From: Hydractinia symbiolongicarpus
Lineage: Eukaryota > Cnidaria > Hydrozoa > Anthoathecata > Hydractiniidae
DNA length: 64,000 bases
NCBI RefSeq assembly: GCF_029227915.1
Contig: NC_079880.1
Location: 16,884,001 to 16,948,000 of the forward strand
Direction: 5' to 3'
Positions 35,504 to 45,794 of the stretch are shown here, piece by piece (position 1 is the stretch's first letter; each line of letters opens with the position of its first letter). Under the pieces are notes generated by a model. The model searched no databases and was not told the DNA's origin. It saw only the letters and a program-made list of their open reading frames with translations. The translations under genes were made by a program, and so were the position numbers.

Positions 35504-35763
35504 GTGGGGTGTTTTAATTTAATTAAAAAATTATTTTGTTTTAAATTTTATTTTTCAATTCGATATTAAAGCTGATCTAATTTAAATTCAAAACAAGAAG
35601 CCCTGTGGCTTGAAGATTTCCGCCTTAAGCAAACGTGTTGGAAAGCAATTATATGCGTTGCGATCGAGGACAGTATTAATTTAAAAGTTTAAAATGCCAA
35701 AAAAAAAATAAAGAAGGTTAAAAACACGAAGAAAAAAGTTGTTTGAAGTCGTCTGTAAAGATT
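35504..35763. other. Spacer between element B and the Helentron
   Basis: AT-rich; nothing recognised. Helentron termini could lie here but I cannot define them. Confidence 0.4.
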
Positions 35764-37032
35764 TTATGTTCCATAGGTTGTTTTTTTCAAATCAGAGAGA
35801 GAGAGTTTAAGCCTGATTGCATCGTGATCACTGAAATAGACAGTTTTAACGAAGGTCTCGACATTAAGAGTATTTAAAACATTCTCACGGATATAGACAT
35901 GGTCAATAAGTGAACCTGATATATGAGTTGGCGAGGTTACGACTTGTTTATATTCAGTAAGAAAATCAAGGAAATAGTTTTCATCGCTAAATGCATTCAC
36001 ATTAAAATCTCCGAGCATAATATCAACAGTTTCATTTCCCAAAAAATATTGAATAAGGTATAATGACTCATCTCTATTAAGGGAATTTTTACGATATAGA
36101 AGCAGAACATTAATAGCGTTTTCGTGAAACGTTCTTTTTGTCATTCTAAAAAATATTGCACCAGGAATTTTTACAATATCAAACAATTGTATAGTTTCAT
36201 TATGACCAACTAATAGACTAGAAAATTTGTCCACATTGTTGTTTGAAATTAAAGTAAAGTAATCTAGTTTTGAGTCGCAATGTGAGTTCAATGGTATCTG
36301 AGTTTCCGTTAGGCATAACAAATCACTTTCCATGAGAACGCGGTCGGATTTAATATCGTTTTTATGCTTGTTGTAGGATCTTGTATTAAGCAAAGTGACC
36401 ATAATAGAATTTTCGCTAATTTCACCAGTTTCTTTTTGTGTCAATTTTGAATGTTCTCGCATGTAATTGTATTGCTCTGTTGCTCGTGTGTCTGACTTAA
36501 TGGTTGATTTAGCAAATCTACCCGTTAGGTATAAACCGTCTAAACTTGTGACTCGACTTAATGCAACATAGATTTGTCCTGAGTGTAAGGCTCGTTGTTT
36601 TAATAAATCAAAACAGACAACAATTTTATCAAACGTTTTTCCTTGAACCTTGTGAACAGTGCAGGCCCATGACAGCATTAGTGGGAATTGCAGCCGTCTC
36701 ATAAAAGGTGAAGATGGATTATGTTTGTTAAATTTGATTTCTTTCTCTACTCTGTTAATTGGAACAACATTTTCTTGAATAGCATATGGATCTGTTCTCA
36801 CAGCGTTAAGTCCAGTATACATGTCTTCCATTTTCAAATATATTCTTGTTACATTTCCTGAACTATCGGTTTTCAACCGATGAACAGTACCTATCTGTCC
36901 GTTAATGAGTTTATCAGATACATCAATATTTGACGTCAACATGACTTTTGCATGAAGTTTTAACAGAAGGTTTCGCGCAAGTCCACCTGTTTCCATTTGA
37001 GGGCGAGAATTAAGATTTTGGACTAATTGCAC
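35764..37032 (-). pseudogene. Helentron helicase C-terminus fused to EEP endonuclease
   Basis: A 422-codon frame. Residues about 1-190 are the C-terminal half of a PIF1-like helicase: GGLARNLLLKLHAKVMLTSN, DKLINGQIGTV, MLSWACTVHKVQGKTFDKIV and IYVALSRVTSLDGLYLTG (motif VI). Residues about 210-415 are an AP-endonuclease-like EEP domain: NTRSYNKH, DLLCLTETQI (catalytic Glu), DIMLGDFNVNAF, SLIDHVYI and YFSDHDAIRLKL (catalytic Asp-His). It follows the upstream helicase frame after a single frameshift near 37028. Both domains keep their main motifs. Confidence 0.9.
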
Positions 37033-38200
37033 GGGTTTTCTGGAATTTTGTCAATAGCTTCGATATTTATTTCGTCCGATGTTATGCTATTAAGCATTTT
37101 TTTGTTATGCTCAGAGGCGGGTTGATTTTCAGCAAATATATGAATTGCATTTTTGGGGTAATGTGGGTCATTTGGTGAAATAAATTTAGATTTTAGTAAA
37201 TCTTCGTGTCGCCTTTCTAATTTTCCCACTCTGATATTGTTTAATAATTCAATCAAATGTTGATCATCACGCTGTCTCATAACTTCCGTTAGTTCAGCAA
37301 TCTTAAAATGCTTCCAGCAATGTGAAAGATTTAATAATGCATCTTTGTATTCTGCGTAAACTGGCCTTGCTTGAATTGGTGGAAGTTGGTAGAAATCGCC
37401 ACATGCTATAACAGATATTCCTGCAAATGGAATGTCATCTGCGCATCCAAATATTTCGGTTAGCCGTTGATGAATATGTAAAAGTAGCTTGTTTGAAACC
37501 ATTGAGATTTCATCTATTACAATAACGCTTAGTTGTGAAAGCTTGAAAGCTTGTTTCGCAGCATACATTTCTTTTTATCACTTAACTTAGAAGTGTTTTT
37601 AGTGAAACTTCTATCCGCTGGTATACCTAAGGCTGAATGTATTGTATTTCCCTCTATATTAATGGCAGCAACACCGGTTGGTGCTAAAATGAAAATTTTA
37701 TCCTTTTCTAAGTTTCCTGCACGATAGGAAAGTGCTTTATTTAGCATGTCAGAAATTGTTGTTATTAAATGGGACTTTTCACAACCTGCACTTCCTGTTA
37801 GAAAAATGTGATTTGGCTTAATTTTATGGTGTGCGTTACATGCTAAACCTTTTACGTAAGTTCTAACCCAATCATTTACCACTTCAAAAATTTGCCTTTG
37901 TGTTTTATTTAATGTTCGAATCTTTTCATATAGTTCGTCTTCAGAAATTCCAGGCTCAGGGATAGATGAAAAAGTGTTTCCAAAAACTGTGATGTTTTCG
38001 GTTTCACTTCGAATTTCGTCAGTGTCATGGTTGTTTATATTACTAATCTCATCAGTAACATCGTCCTTTTCCTGTTCGGCGAAAGAATCAAGATTATTTA
38101 CATTTGCGTGAAAATTTATCATTGCTTCTTCAACAAGTTCACCAAATGGTTCGCATATTATTTTATTTGTATTTATAATTTCTAATACACCGTTTTCCAA
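37023..38200 (-). pseudogene. Helentron PIF1 helicase N-terminal half
   Basis: Two frames, 38200-37529 and 37568-37023, joined by a frameshift near 37550. The first has KTQRQIFEVVNDW, the Walker A segment LTGSAGCEKSHLITTI, and FILAPTGVAAINIEGNTIHS. The second has VIVIDEISMVSNKLL (Walker B), GISVIACGDFYQLPPIQ and LTEVMRQRDD. The Walker A reads G-C-E-K-S where family members have G-x-G-K-S, so a key glycine is replaced by glutamate. That change and the frameshifts make the helicase non-functional. Confidence 0.88.
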
Positions 38201-39729
38201 TAATTTCTCTGTGTAAGTACCCGAGTTTTCATCTGTTCAAATAATGAATCACCAGTTTCTAGTGCCTGCGATGCAGCTTTTTTCATTGCCTCTGAAGATT
38301 CATTTACAACTTTCGACAAATAAGCCCACATGTAAGAAACTGCTTTATAATAATCAAGAACAGGTTGAATGTCTATGTTAGCTTCCCATGCCTTCAAACC
38401 TTCAGTAAAATAATTATTGATAAAACAAGAATCTGGAAGCCTTTGGAAGTGAATTTGAAATCCTGTATCAGGTGAGATGCTTAGTGCGTTTTCATATTCT
38501 TTTTTTGTTATGGCTAAACTTTGAAGGATTTGTTCAATTGTACCAGGTTGGTTATAATTCGGTTCATCTGGATGAAGAATAATATTGAATCTTGGATTCA
38601 AATTTGAATCTATGTAAGTTTTTACTTTTTCTAGTATAGCCTTTCTTTTTTTTAACCGTGTTTCTCTTTCTTTCTTTGAGAGGTTATCAGGTAAAGGCTC
38701 AGCAACAATTGTACGGTCTGTAAACAACTTGCCGAAAGAGTATCGACAATTCATGTTTTTATATTTACGACAAGATTTAGAATGAGAATGTGTTTGATAT
38801 GTCGAAACTAGTTTGTAGAAATCTGGGTTGCTGTCTTTATTAGGAAGCTGACATTTAACTATGTTATCCACAAAGGCAATATATTCTTTTTTGTTATCGC
38901 TACTTAAAATTGGTGCATTGACAACCCATAATAAAGAGTGGGTGTGTGGGCTACCTCTAACCTGAAATTCAACTCTAATCGCGTAGTAGTTTACTTTACC
39001 TAATGGCCCGTTGACAACTATGGTTTTAAAAAATGTCTCAACTCTGTATTGGAAATGTCTTTCTAGAAGAACTGGATTACTGTTAAGAATCTCTGTTCTT
39101 TGATAATAATTTAGATTTTCGATTTCTTCTTCAGATATGTCATTACCTTTTAATTTAGTAATGATTTTAACCAGTTCATTCCATCTTAAGTCTGCACAGG
39201 ACAAAGTCATAAAAAATGTTGGAAGTCCTAGCTGTTTTACCATAGCCAAAACTTCAAAGAGAAATTGTTTCCAATATGCAGGAGTTCCTTTCAACGTGTT
39301 CATAAACGTGAAAGCGTCGTCACTGGCTATAAACGACTTAACTCTTTCTTTAAAATTCGCAGACATTATTCCTGCTGTAAGACCATCTGCTTTAATATTT
39401 TGCATAGCGATGTTTATGCGACTATTTAAATTAAGATGTTGTGTCACTGCGTGAGCAAAGAATATATAGTCAGTATCAGAGGCAAACTTCTGTCTATAGT
39501 TCAGTAATCTTTGGTTGAAATACTTGGTTGGGGAAAGTGGTACTTGTCTTTTCGTGTGATATCCGAATTTACTTGTTGGAAATAGATAGGGGTGGGAAAG
39601 TTCTTCACAATGCTCATCAGAAATTATTGGTATGGGAAATTTGTTCTCTCCTGGAGCAATAACAATATTTCCATCATCAATTTGGTCATGTGGAATAGTT
39701 GGAACAAAAGACGTTTCTTGGCAAGGCAA
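38182..39729 (-). pseudogene. Helentron Rep (HUH nuclease) domain
   Basis: A 515-codon frame for the Helitron-like N-terminal and Rep region: HPYLFPTSKFGYHTKRQVPL, YIFFAHAVTQHLNLNSRINI, LPTFFMTLSCADLRWNEL, and the HUH motif in FQVRGSPHTHSLLWVV (two histidines that bind the catalytic metal). The tyrosine motif is VSYMWAYLSKVVNE, a Y-x-x-x-Y-x-x-K arrangement near residue 470. The Rep nicks and rejoins one strand in rolling-circle transposition. Upstream, 39995-39730 reads in another frame as a zinc-finger-like GPFYICVICNRSSYKRS. A frameshift at about 38190 leads into the helicase. Confidence 0.9.
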
Positions 39730-39994
39730 GCGATATTCGTTTAACGGGTTTTCATTCTCTTCTTCGCTATTGTCTAGGTAATCTTTGATTCTGGGAGATC
39801 AAACATTTGGAGATTATTAGATACAGCCTGGGAAGGAATTTTTCCTTTTGTAAGTTTTGAATGGCATGTTGCACATATGTATTATGCTCTTCTGGAATGA
39901 CAGGATAATTGATGTGGCGAAAAAATTTAATTGACCGCTTATATGAAGAACGATTACATATGACACATATATAAAATGGCCCATTCCCAACACA

Positions 39995-40594
39995 TTATTT
40001 AAATTGGTTTATTTTTTCATCAGAATCAGGCAGATTGTTAACACGCTTCCGTTTTGTTGCTTTACCTTCCCCTACATGGCGTTTCTTTGCAGTCTTTTGT
40101 GCCTGTTGGCCCTGCTCAGTTTCCCGATATTTACCTACGGACTCCCTTTGCTTCACTTGGCCCTGTTCCGTTTTTTTGTATTTACTTTTCGACTCTCTTA
40201 GCTTGGATCGACCATTTACTGTATTTTGATATTTGTCTATCGACTCTTTTATCTTAGCGTGTCCCTTTTCTGTTTTCTGATATTTGCCTATTGACTTTTT
40301 CACCTTAGCTTGCCCATGTTCCGTTTTCCGATATTTGCTTATCGACTCGCTCAACTTAGCTTGGCCGTGTTCTGTTTTCTGATATTTGCCTATTGAATTT
40401 CTTTGTTTCACTCGGCCTCTCTCGGATTGACGGTACTTCCTGTTTTGTTCTAGTTTTCTTTTGCTGCGAATGTTAAGCATAATGTTACCAGTTATCTGTT
40501 CAGTTGTGAGTATTTTGAAATATTGAGTTTCCAGACACATTGCTTCGCCAGGGGTGACGTATATTTCGCGTATGTAGTTTTCAACATTTTGCAA
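39995..40594 (-). pseudogene. Helentron basic 17-residue repeat region
   Basis: A 199-codon frame whose first about 40 residues complete the protease domain. Then come about eight tandem units of 17 residues of the type KxxESIGKYQKTEHGQA, some 40% charged, and a basic end (GKATKRKRVNN). The units are also visible in DNA as 51-bp repeats at about 40100-40440. Their regularity suggests recent expansion and a nucleic-acid-binding role, which is inference. Because 51 is a multiple of three, copy-number change keeps the frame. Confidence 0.8.
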
Positions 40595-41229
40595 TGAATA
40601 AACTTTAAAACGACTGACGCACCCTGTTCAGTTATTTGTCCTAAACTAGTTCGGCTATGAGGATCAAATAAATAGATTTGTGGGTGGTCCCAAACTATAG
40701 CAAAACTAACGCCGCTAATAATGCCCAGCATTCCTTGCCCTTTATCGGATTCAGATGAATTTTGAAAAGTTCGTAATGAAGTGCTATCGTCTGTAATAAT
40801 ATGAGAAACATTTTCTAAACTTTGTATTTGTATGACCTCATTTTCAATAAGTAAACTATTTGGGAGCTCACTTGCGCTTAAGTACTGGTTTGTGTATCCT
40901 AGGTTTGTGTACCACTTTGTTCCTTCGTAAAGGATATGATCAAGATCACCTGGATTCCAAAAAGAAACTTTTTTAAGAGCCGACCAAACGATCGCAAACA
41001 GGGAATTACACATACATTGTGTACCAGTAAAATTTCCAAGCCTAACATCCCCTTGATGAAAAGATCTCTGTACCGACTTTAGAATAGTGTAAGGCCCGGG
41101 ATTAGTTTCAACATCAACAGAAAGTAAAAGTACCATACGGCGACAGCTTTTATATGCAGGGTTCATATTAGCGGTGGTAACGTGTGATCGAGAAAAAAAA
41201 ATCTTAAAAGCTAGAGAAACCTCTGTCAT
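40595..41229 (-). pseudogene. Helentron 2A leader and cysteine protease-like domain
   Basis: ATG at 41229 opens a 45-residue leader with a hydrophobic/basic start (MTEVSLAFKIFFSRSH) and CRRMVLLLS, ending in the 2A core DVETNPGP (41115-41092). Downstream is a papain-fold protease-like domain: HQGDVRLGNFTGTQCMCNSL with a candidate catalytic cysteine (about residue 70), and YLFDPHSRTSLG with a D-x-H pair (about residue 200). The pattern resembles the viral deubiquitinase (C76) and OTU-like proteases reported in Helentrons. A frameshift near 40610 moves the reading frame into the next segment. Confidence 0.75.
41092..41145 (-). other. 2A ribosome-skipping motif in the Helentron
   Basis: Encodes CRRMVLLLSVDVETNPGP. 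The D-V-E-T-N-P-G-P core is complete and intact in frame with the start at 41229 and the protease. Confidence 0.85.
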
Positions 41230-41235
41230 TTTGTA

Positions 41236-41325
41236 ATTTTACCAATAAATTTACTACTAAATTCACCGATAAGTTCACTATTAAGTCCACCAATAATTTC
41301 ACTATTAATTCACTACTAGCTGTTT
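41236..41325. repeat. Imperfect 12-bp tandem repeats upstream of the Helentron ORF
   Basis: About seven alternating units of the kinds CACCAATAATTT, CACTATTAAGTC and TACTACTAAATT lie immediately 5' of the ATG at 41229. They could be an expanded promoter or leader element; function unknown. Confidence 0.65.
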
Positions 41326-41350
41326 CCCGTGGAAGAATCCACTGTATTCC

Positions 41351-43956
41351 ATTTAATTTATGTAGCAGATATATGTCCATCAAAAAACAAACAATACAGC
41401 AGTGCGCATCTTACATCTGCATTATTATATAAATGACCAAAAAAATTAAAGGTTTTCAACAACTGCAGTATTATGTGACATTTAAAATCTAAATCTACTA
41501 AAATTACTTGCTCTGACCATCTGACAAATGCGAAAATTATTCGGAAAGAAGTTTCCAAAAGCATTTCAACATACATCTCACCCATAAAATTTAAATCACT
41601 TAAAACGCCACATATATACAAAAAAGCTGATCAATGTCAAACACAAATCTCTCTCATTGTATATGTTAAAATCAGTTAGTTTATTGCAAACCCTGCCAAA
41701 GGTTGACACACAATGTGAAAAATAAACAATAAATTGTGCCTCTGACAGAATTTTTTATCTAAGGTGTAAAAAAAGGGATTTGCAAGGACAAATTATAATG
41801 CAATAAAACATTATTTGATATATTGCATACAGTCCTTCCTCACCAAACTTTAGACAAAATGCCAACAAAAAAACGTTTTTAAATCTAAAATTAATAAAGA
41901 CCTTTTAGCAATTTGCATGCTGTTTTACCATCAATAAAGTAAACAAAATTTCAAATCTCACATAATATTCTGTCACAAATTTTCATAAAATATATATATA
42001 AGTCATAATGAGTCATGTTAAACAACAGCAATCATTCTATATATAAGTTCATTTTATGTCAATTTTTGCACCAATTTTGCAACACAAAATACAAATTCTA
42101 AATAATACTAAAATCTCTTATTTTGGTCCTTCGCATACCGACGGTCTCCCACAAAAGTTTAATCAAAATGTAAAAAATGAGAGGTAACAACAAAATCAAA
42201 GTTTGCAAAATTTAACTATTTCAGTACATATATCTACTGCATATGCCCTCTAAAACAATATTTTAATCCAAAATGCCAAAGAAAAACAGTTTGCAACAAA
42301 AATCAGTTATTTCGATAATATTGCATACACTCTTTCCTCACAAAAGCTTCACAAACTGTAAAAAAAAGAATGGTTGTAGGGAGTGCTTCTGATTCAACAA
42401 AAAAAGTTTTTTTGACATATTGCATCTAGCCCTTACCCATTAAATCTTACACAAAATTTCCAAAACTATATACGATTTAGAACACATCAAATTTAAATCG
42501 AGAAGGATCAGTCATTTCGATATATTGCACGGAGTCCTCCCCAGTAAGAATTTATACAAAGCTTGCAAGGTGTAAAATTGAATTCTTCTTCTGTGTATAT
42601 ATATATGGTCCTTCCTCGCAAAATTAACATAAAATGTCAAAAAGGTTCAGATATAACATCTAACACAACAAAAATCAGTTCTATCAGTATATGTCATGCC
42701 ATTGTCTTCCACCAAATGTTCCCCTTAAAGTTTCACAGACACAGCCTGTAAATTAAAAACAAATAAGATCAGGTATTTTGGTCTATTTCATACCATTCTG
42801 TTCCAAATAACTTATAAAATGTAAAAATTGAGTGGTAAAACAGAAATGTCAAAAAGAAGAAAAAAAATAGCTTACAAAGAGTATAAAATTGAAATCAACA
42901 AAGTAGCTCTTTTGGTGTATTAAATATAAGCCATATGCACAAAAGTTTACACTAAATGTAAGAAAATGGTTGTGTTTAGTAATTCTAAATTAAGAAAAGT
43001 CAGTTCTTTTAGCATGCTGATTAAGGTTTTTGCCCACAATTTGAAACAAATTAAATTTACATTTTAAAAATAAGTAATTTCTGAACTTTATTTTCAGAAT
43101 ATTTGGAGGAAAAGAACTTCGCAAACCAAAAAAACCCAGGAAAATGTTTAAAATTTTCAGGGTTAATAACGTTTGATGTGTTTTGTGGGAATATATATAC
43201 TGGGAATCTTTAGTTTAAAGCTAGCATTAGCTAGCTACAGCAGCTAATAGCTAGTCACTTAAATATAAACTGAAGACTTAGCTAGGTATAAAGAACATGG
43301 CTACATATATATATATATATATTCCTAGCTAGCTAGCTAGTTGTTAGTGGTGGTTGGCTTTTTATGATGCTAGCTATAAAACATGTCTGGCAACAATAAT
43401 ATAATCAAAACTGAAATTAAAACATGAAAAAACCTTACAGAACCTTGCTATGATTAATTTATAAAACCATGCTCTTCTTCAAATGTTTTTTTAAAGATTT
43501 ATTTTGAATCATCTACAGTTACAAATATCAAAATGAAGCTTTTTTTATAAAATTTGATAAAACCGATAAAAAACACAAAAAAATTACACATGTGAATCAA
43601 ATAGTTGAATGGTTTCCTGGGTTCTACCAAAATGAATTGCTCAACTACGGAAACACAGAGAGTTAGATTGTTGTCTTTATCTCACTTTTTTTCTTTTTGC
43701 TACACACGATTTTCCCGCCTAAAGTTCTTTGTTTGTTTAATCTTATCGGTGATATACGCTCAGGTAATTTTAACTTCAATATGGCGCAAGCTTGCTGTGC
43801 AGTCAGTATATAGCGTTTGTTTTATTTGTGAAATCGTTTAAAGCCCAAAACCTGTTCTAACTGTTAAGTTTTCACTTTCTCTTTCTTTTTTGTACTTTTA
43901 GACCCTGTTGTCCCTTTAAAGCTGCCAGTTTTGTTTCCCCCCTATATATAATTTTT
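41351..43956. repeat. Degenerate long-period repeat block copy 2, and microsatellites
   Basis: From about 41640 to 43010 the same vocabulary as at 1250-1800 recurs (TTGCATACAGTCCTTCCTCAC, CACAAAATGTAAAAA, ACAAAATGCCAA) at irregular 100-150-bp spacing. An (AT)n run at 43306-43321 is followed by (CTAG)n at 43324-43341. No gene is supported before the LINE at 43957. Confidence 0.55.
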
Positions 43957-45792
43957 ATGCTTAGTTGTAATGTCTGCAAAAAGCTAGTTGATGAATCATG
44001 TAAAAAATCAATTTTTTGTGATATCTGTAATTCCTGGATACATTTTCAAAACTGCTCTAGACTTTCAGTATCAGAATTTGATGCTTTATCTCACAATTCT
44101 AGTAACTGGGCTTGTCCAAAATGTTTGGACAGGACATTACCATTTTTTGATTCAGAACATCTGTCAAATTGTAAACCAAAACCAACCCCAAATTCTACAT
44201 CCCGTATTAATGAAAATGTGAGATCCCTTCTTTCTGATCTTAATAGTATTGTTCATAGCATGGACAACGATGCTGACAGTATCAATTTTCATACAACTAG
44301 TTGTAAATACTATGAATGTGAGGACTTTAACAATCTTAATCTAAATCCAAGGTCGCTCTCAGCTTTTCATCTTAACATTGCCTCAATGGCTAAACACTTT
44401 GATGAATTTAACACCCTTTTGACCCTTTTGAGACATGAGTTCTCTTTTATTGGTATTACTGAAACCCGCTTTATCAAAGGCTCACCACCAACTTTCAATT
44501 ACCATATAGAAGGTTACCAGTGCTTATCCACCCCCACTGAATCCTCAGCAGGAGGGAGCTTGTTGTATATTTCTGACCAGTATAATTTCATTCCTCGTAC
44601 AGACTTGGATGACATTATGTACCAATCTAAATACTTGGAATCAAGTTTTGCAGAGATGATCTTGCCTAACACAACCAACTTAATTGTCGGTAGCATTTAT
44701 CGACATCCTTGTATGTCAACAAATTCCTTTAATCGTGATTTCTTAAAACCCTTGCTCAATAAAGTCAGCATTGAAAAGAAACAAATCCTTCTACTGGGGG
44801 ATTTCAATAAAAATTTGTTAAAACTCAATGAAGATGCAGAACTCTCTGCCTTCATTGATATACTCGGCTCTCACCTTATACTTCCCCAGATCTTATTACC
44901 AACAAGAATAGCAGCGACTTCCAAGACATTAATTGATAATATTTTTTTCTCTGTCACTGGTCAACCATCAATCTCTGGTAACCTTATTCACATGATCTCT
45001 GATCACCTGCCTCAATTCTTTATATTACCTGACCAATTGACTAACAACTCAGAAAAAAATATTCAATACCAAAACTGGTCCAAATTTGACGAACATAATT
45101 TTATTTTAGATTACCTGGATATTGACTGGGGTGTTGAGTTTAATAGTCCTGGACCAATTGACCCAAACAGCTGTTTTGACATTTTTAATTCTAAAATTCA
45201 AAAGCTTGTTGACAGACACGTTCCCACAGGCAGGCTCACCAAAAGGCAAATCAAAACCCAACAAAAACCATGGATTACTTCTGCCATCATAAAATCCATG
45301 TCTAAACGTGATTTTTATTTTCGGAAATTCACTAAAGCCAAAGATCCAGATTCTAAATCAGAGTTCCGACAACTTTTCAAACGCTACCGAAACATGATTG
45401 TCAGCTTATGCAGACAAAGTAAAACAAACCATTACACCAATTACTTTAACCTTTTTTCAAATAACATGCACAAAATTTGGGAGGGTGTTCGTAGCATTAT
45501 TTCTACGAAACCGTCGAAATCTAATATTCCTACCTCCATTCAGGTTGACGGTAAACTTGAGACAAACCAGATTGATATTGCCAATAGTTTTAATGACTTT
45601 TTTAAATCCATAGCAAATTCTATTAGGAACAAAATTCCACCTACATCCAAGAGGTACTCTGACTACCTCAAAAACCCAACCCAGACTCAATTTTCTTATC
45701 ACCTGTTACCCAAGAAGAAATCATCGGGATTATTGGCAACATCTCTCCAGGAAAATCTTCTGGACCAAACAGTATTCCAATCAAAATTCTAA
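43957..45792 (+). CDS. LINE protein, PHD finger and EEP endonuclease
   Basis: ATG 43957 opens 611 codons. Residues 4-57 form a PHD-type zinc finger (CNVCKKLVDESCKKSIFCDI, then CNSWIHFQNC and WACPKC). Residues about 130-350 are an EEP endonuclease: FHLNIASMAKHFDEF, FSFIGITETRF, GGSLLYIS, QILLLGDFNKNLLKL, TLIDNIFF and MISDHLPQFFIL. A linker to the RT follows (TKRQIKTQQKPWITSAIIKS). Near 45693 the true frame shifts: the RT start is read in another frame (SPVTQEEIIGIIG ... SGPNSIPIKIL), and this ORF ends in a spurious tail at 45792. The endonuclease itself looks intact. Confidence 0.85.
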   Translation: MLSCNVCKKLVDESCKKSIFCDICNSWIHFQNCSRLSVSEFDALSHNSSNWACPKCLDRTLPFFDSEHLSNCKPKPTPNSTSRINENVRSLLSDLNSIVHSMDNDADSINFHTTSCKYYECEDFNNLNLNPRSLSAFHLNIASMAKHFDEFNTLLTLLRHEFSFIGITETRFIKGSPPTFNYHIEGYQCLSTPTESSAGGSLLYISDQYNFIPRTDLDDIMYQSKYLESSFAEMILPNTTNLIVGSIYRHPCMSTNSFNRDFLKPLLNKVSIEKKQILLLGDFNKNLLKLNEDAELSAFIDILGSHLILPQILLPTRIAATSKTLIDNIFFSVTGQPSISGNLIHMISDHLPQFFILPDQLTNNSEKNIQYQNWSKFDEHNFILDYLDIDWGVEFNSPGPIDPNSCFDIFNSKIQKLVDRHVPTGRLTKRQIKTQQKPWITSAIIKSMSKRDFYFRKFTKAKDPDSKSEFRQLFKRYRNMIVSLCRQSKTNHYTNYFNLFSNNMHKIWEGVRSIISTKPSKSNIPTSIQVDGKLETNQIDIANSFNDFFKSIANSIRNKIPPTSKRYSDYLKNPTQTQFSYHLLPKKKSSGLLATSLQENLLDQTVFQSKF

Positions 45793-45794
45793 AA

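Larger units (their letters stand above)
35764..41350 (-). mobile_element. Helentron (Helitron2-type) element, decayed
   Basis: Leftward coding order is 2A leader, cysteine protease, basic repeats, zinc finger, HUH Rep, PIF1 helicase and EEP endonuclease. The last domain is the hallmark that separates Helentron/Helitron2 from canonical Helitrons. Upstream of the start (41235-41325) lie imperfect 12-bp repeats (CACCAATAATTT / CACTATTAATT types). I could not define the replication termini. Confidence 0.85.

Noticed and set aside
40004-40257. Three overlapping + strand ORFs
   Set aside because: Antisense shadows of the Helentron KYQKTEHGQ repeat region; the periodicity arises from the 51-bp repeat.
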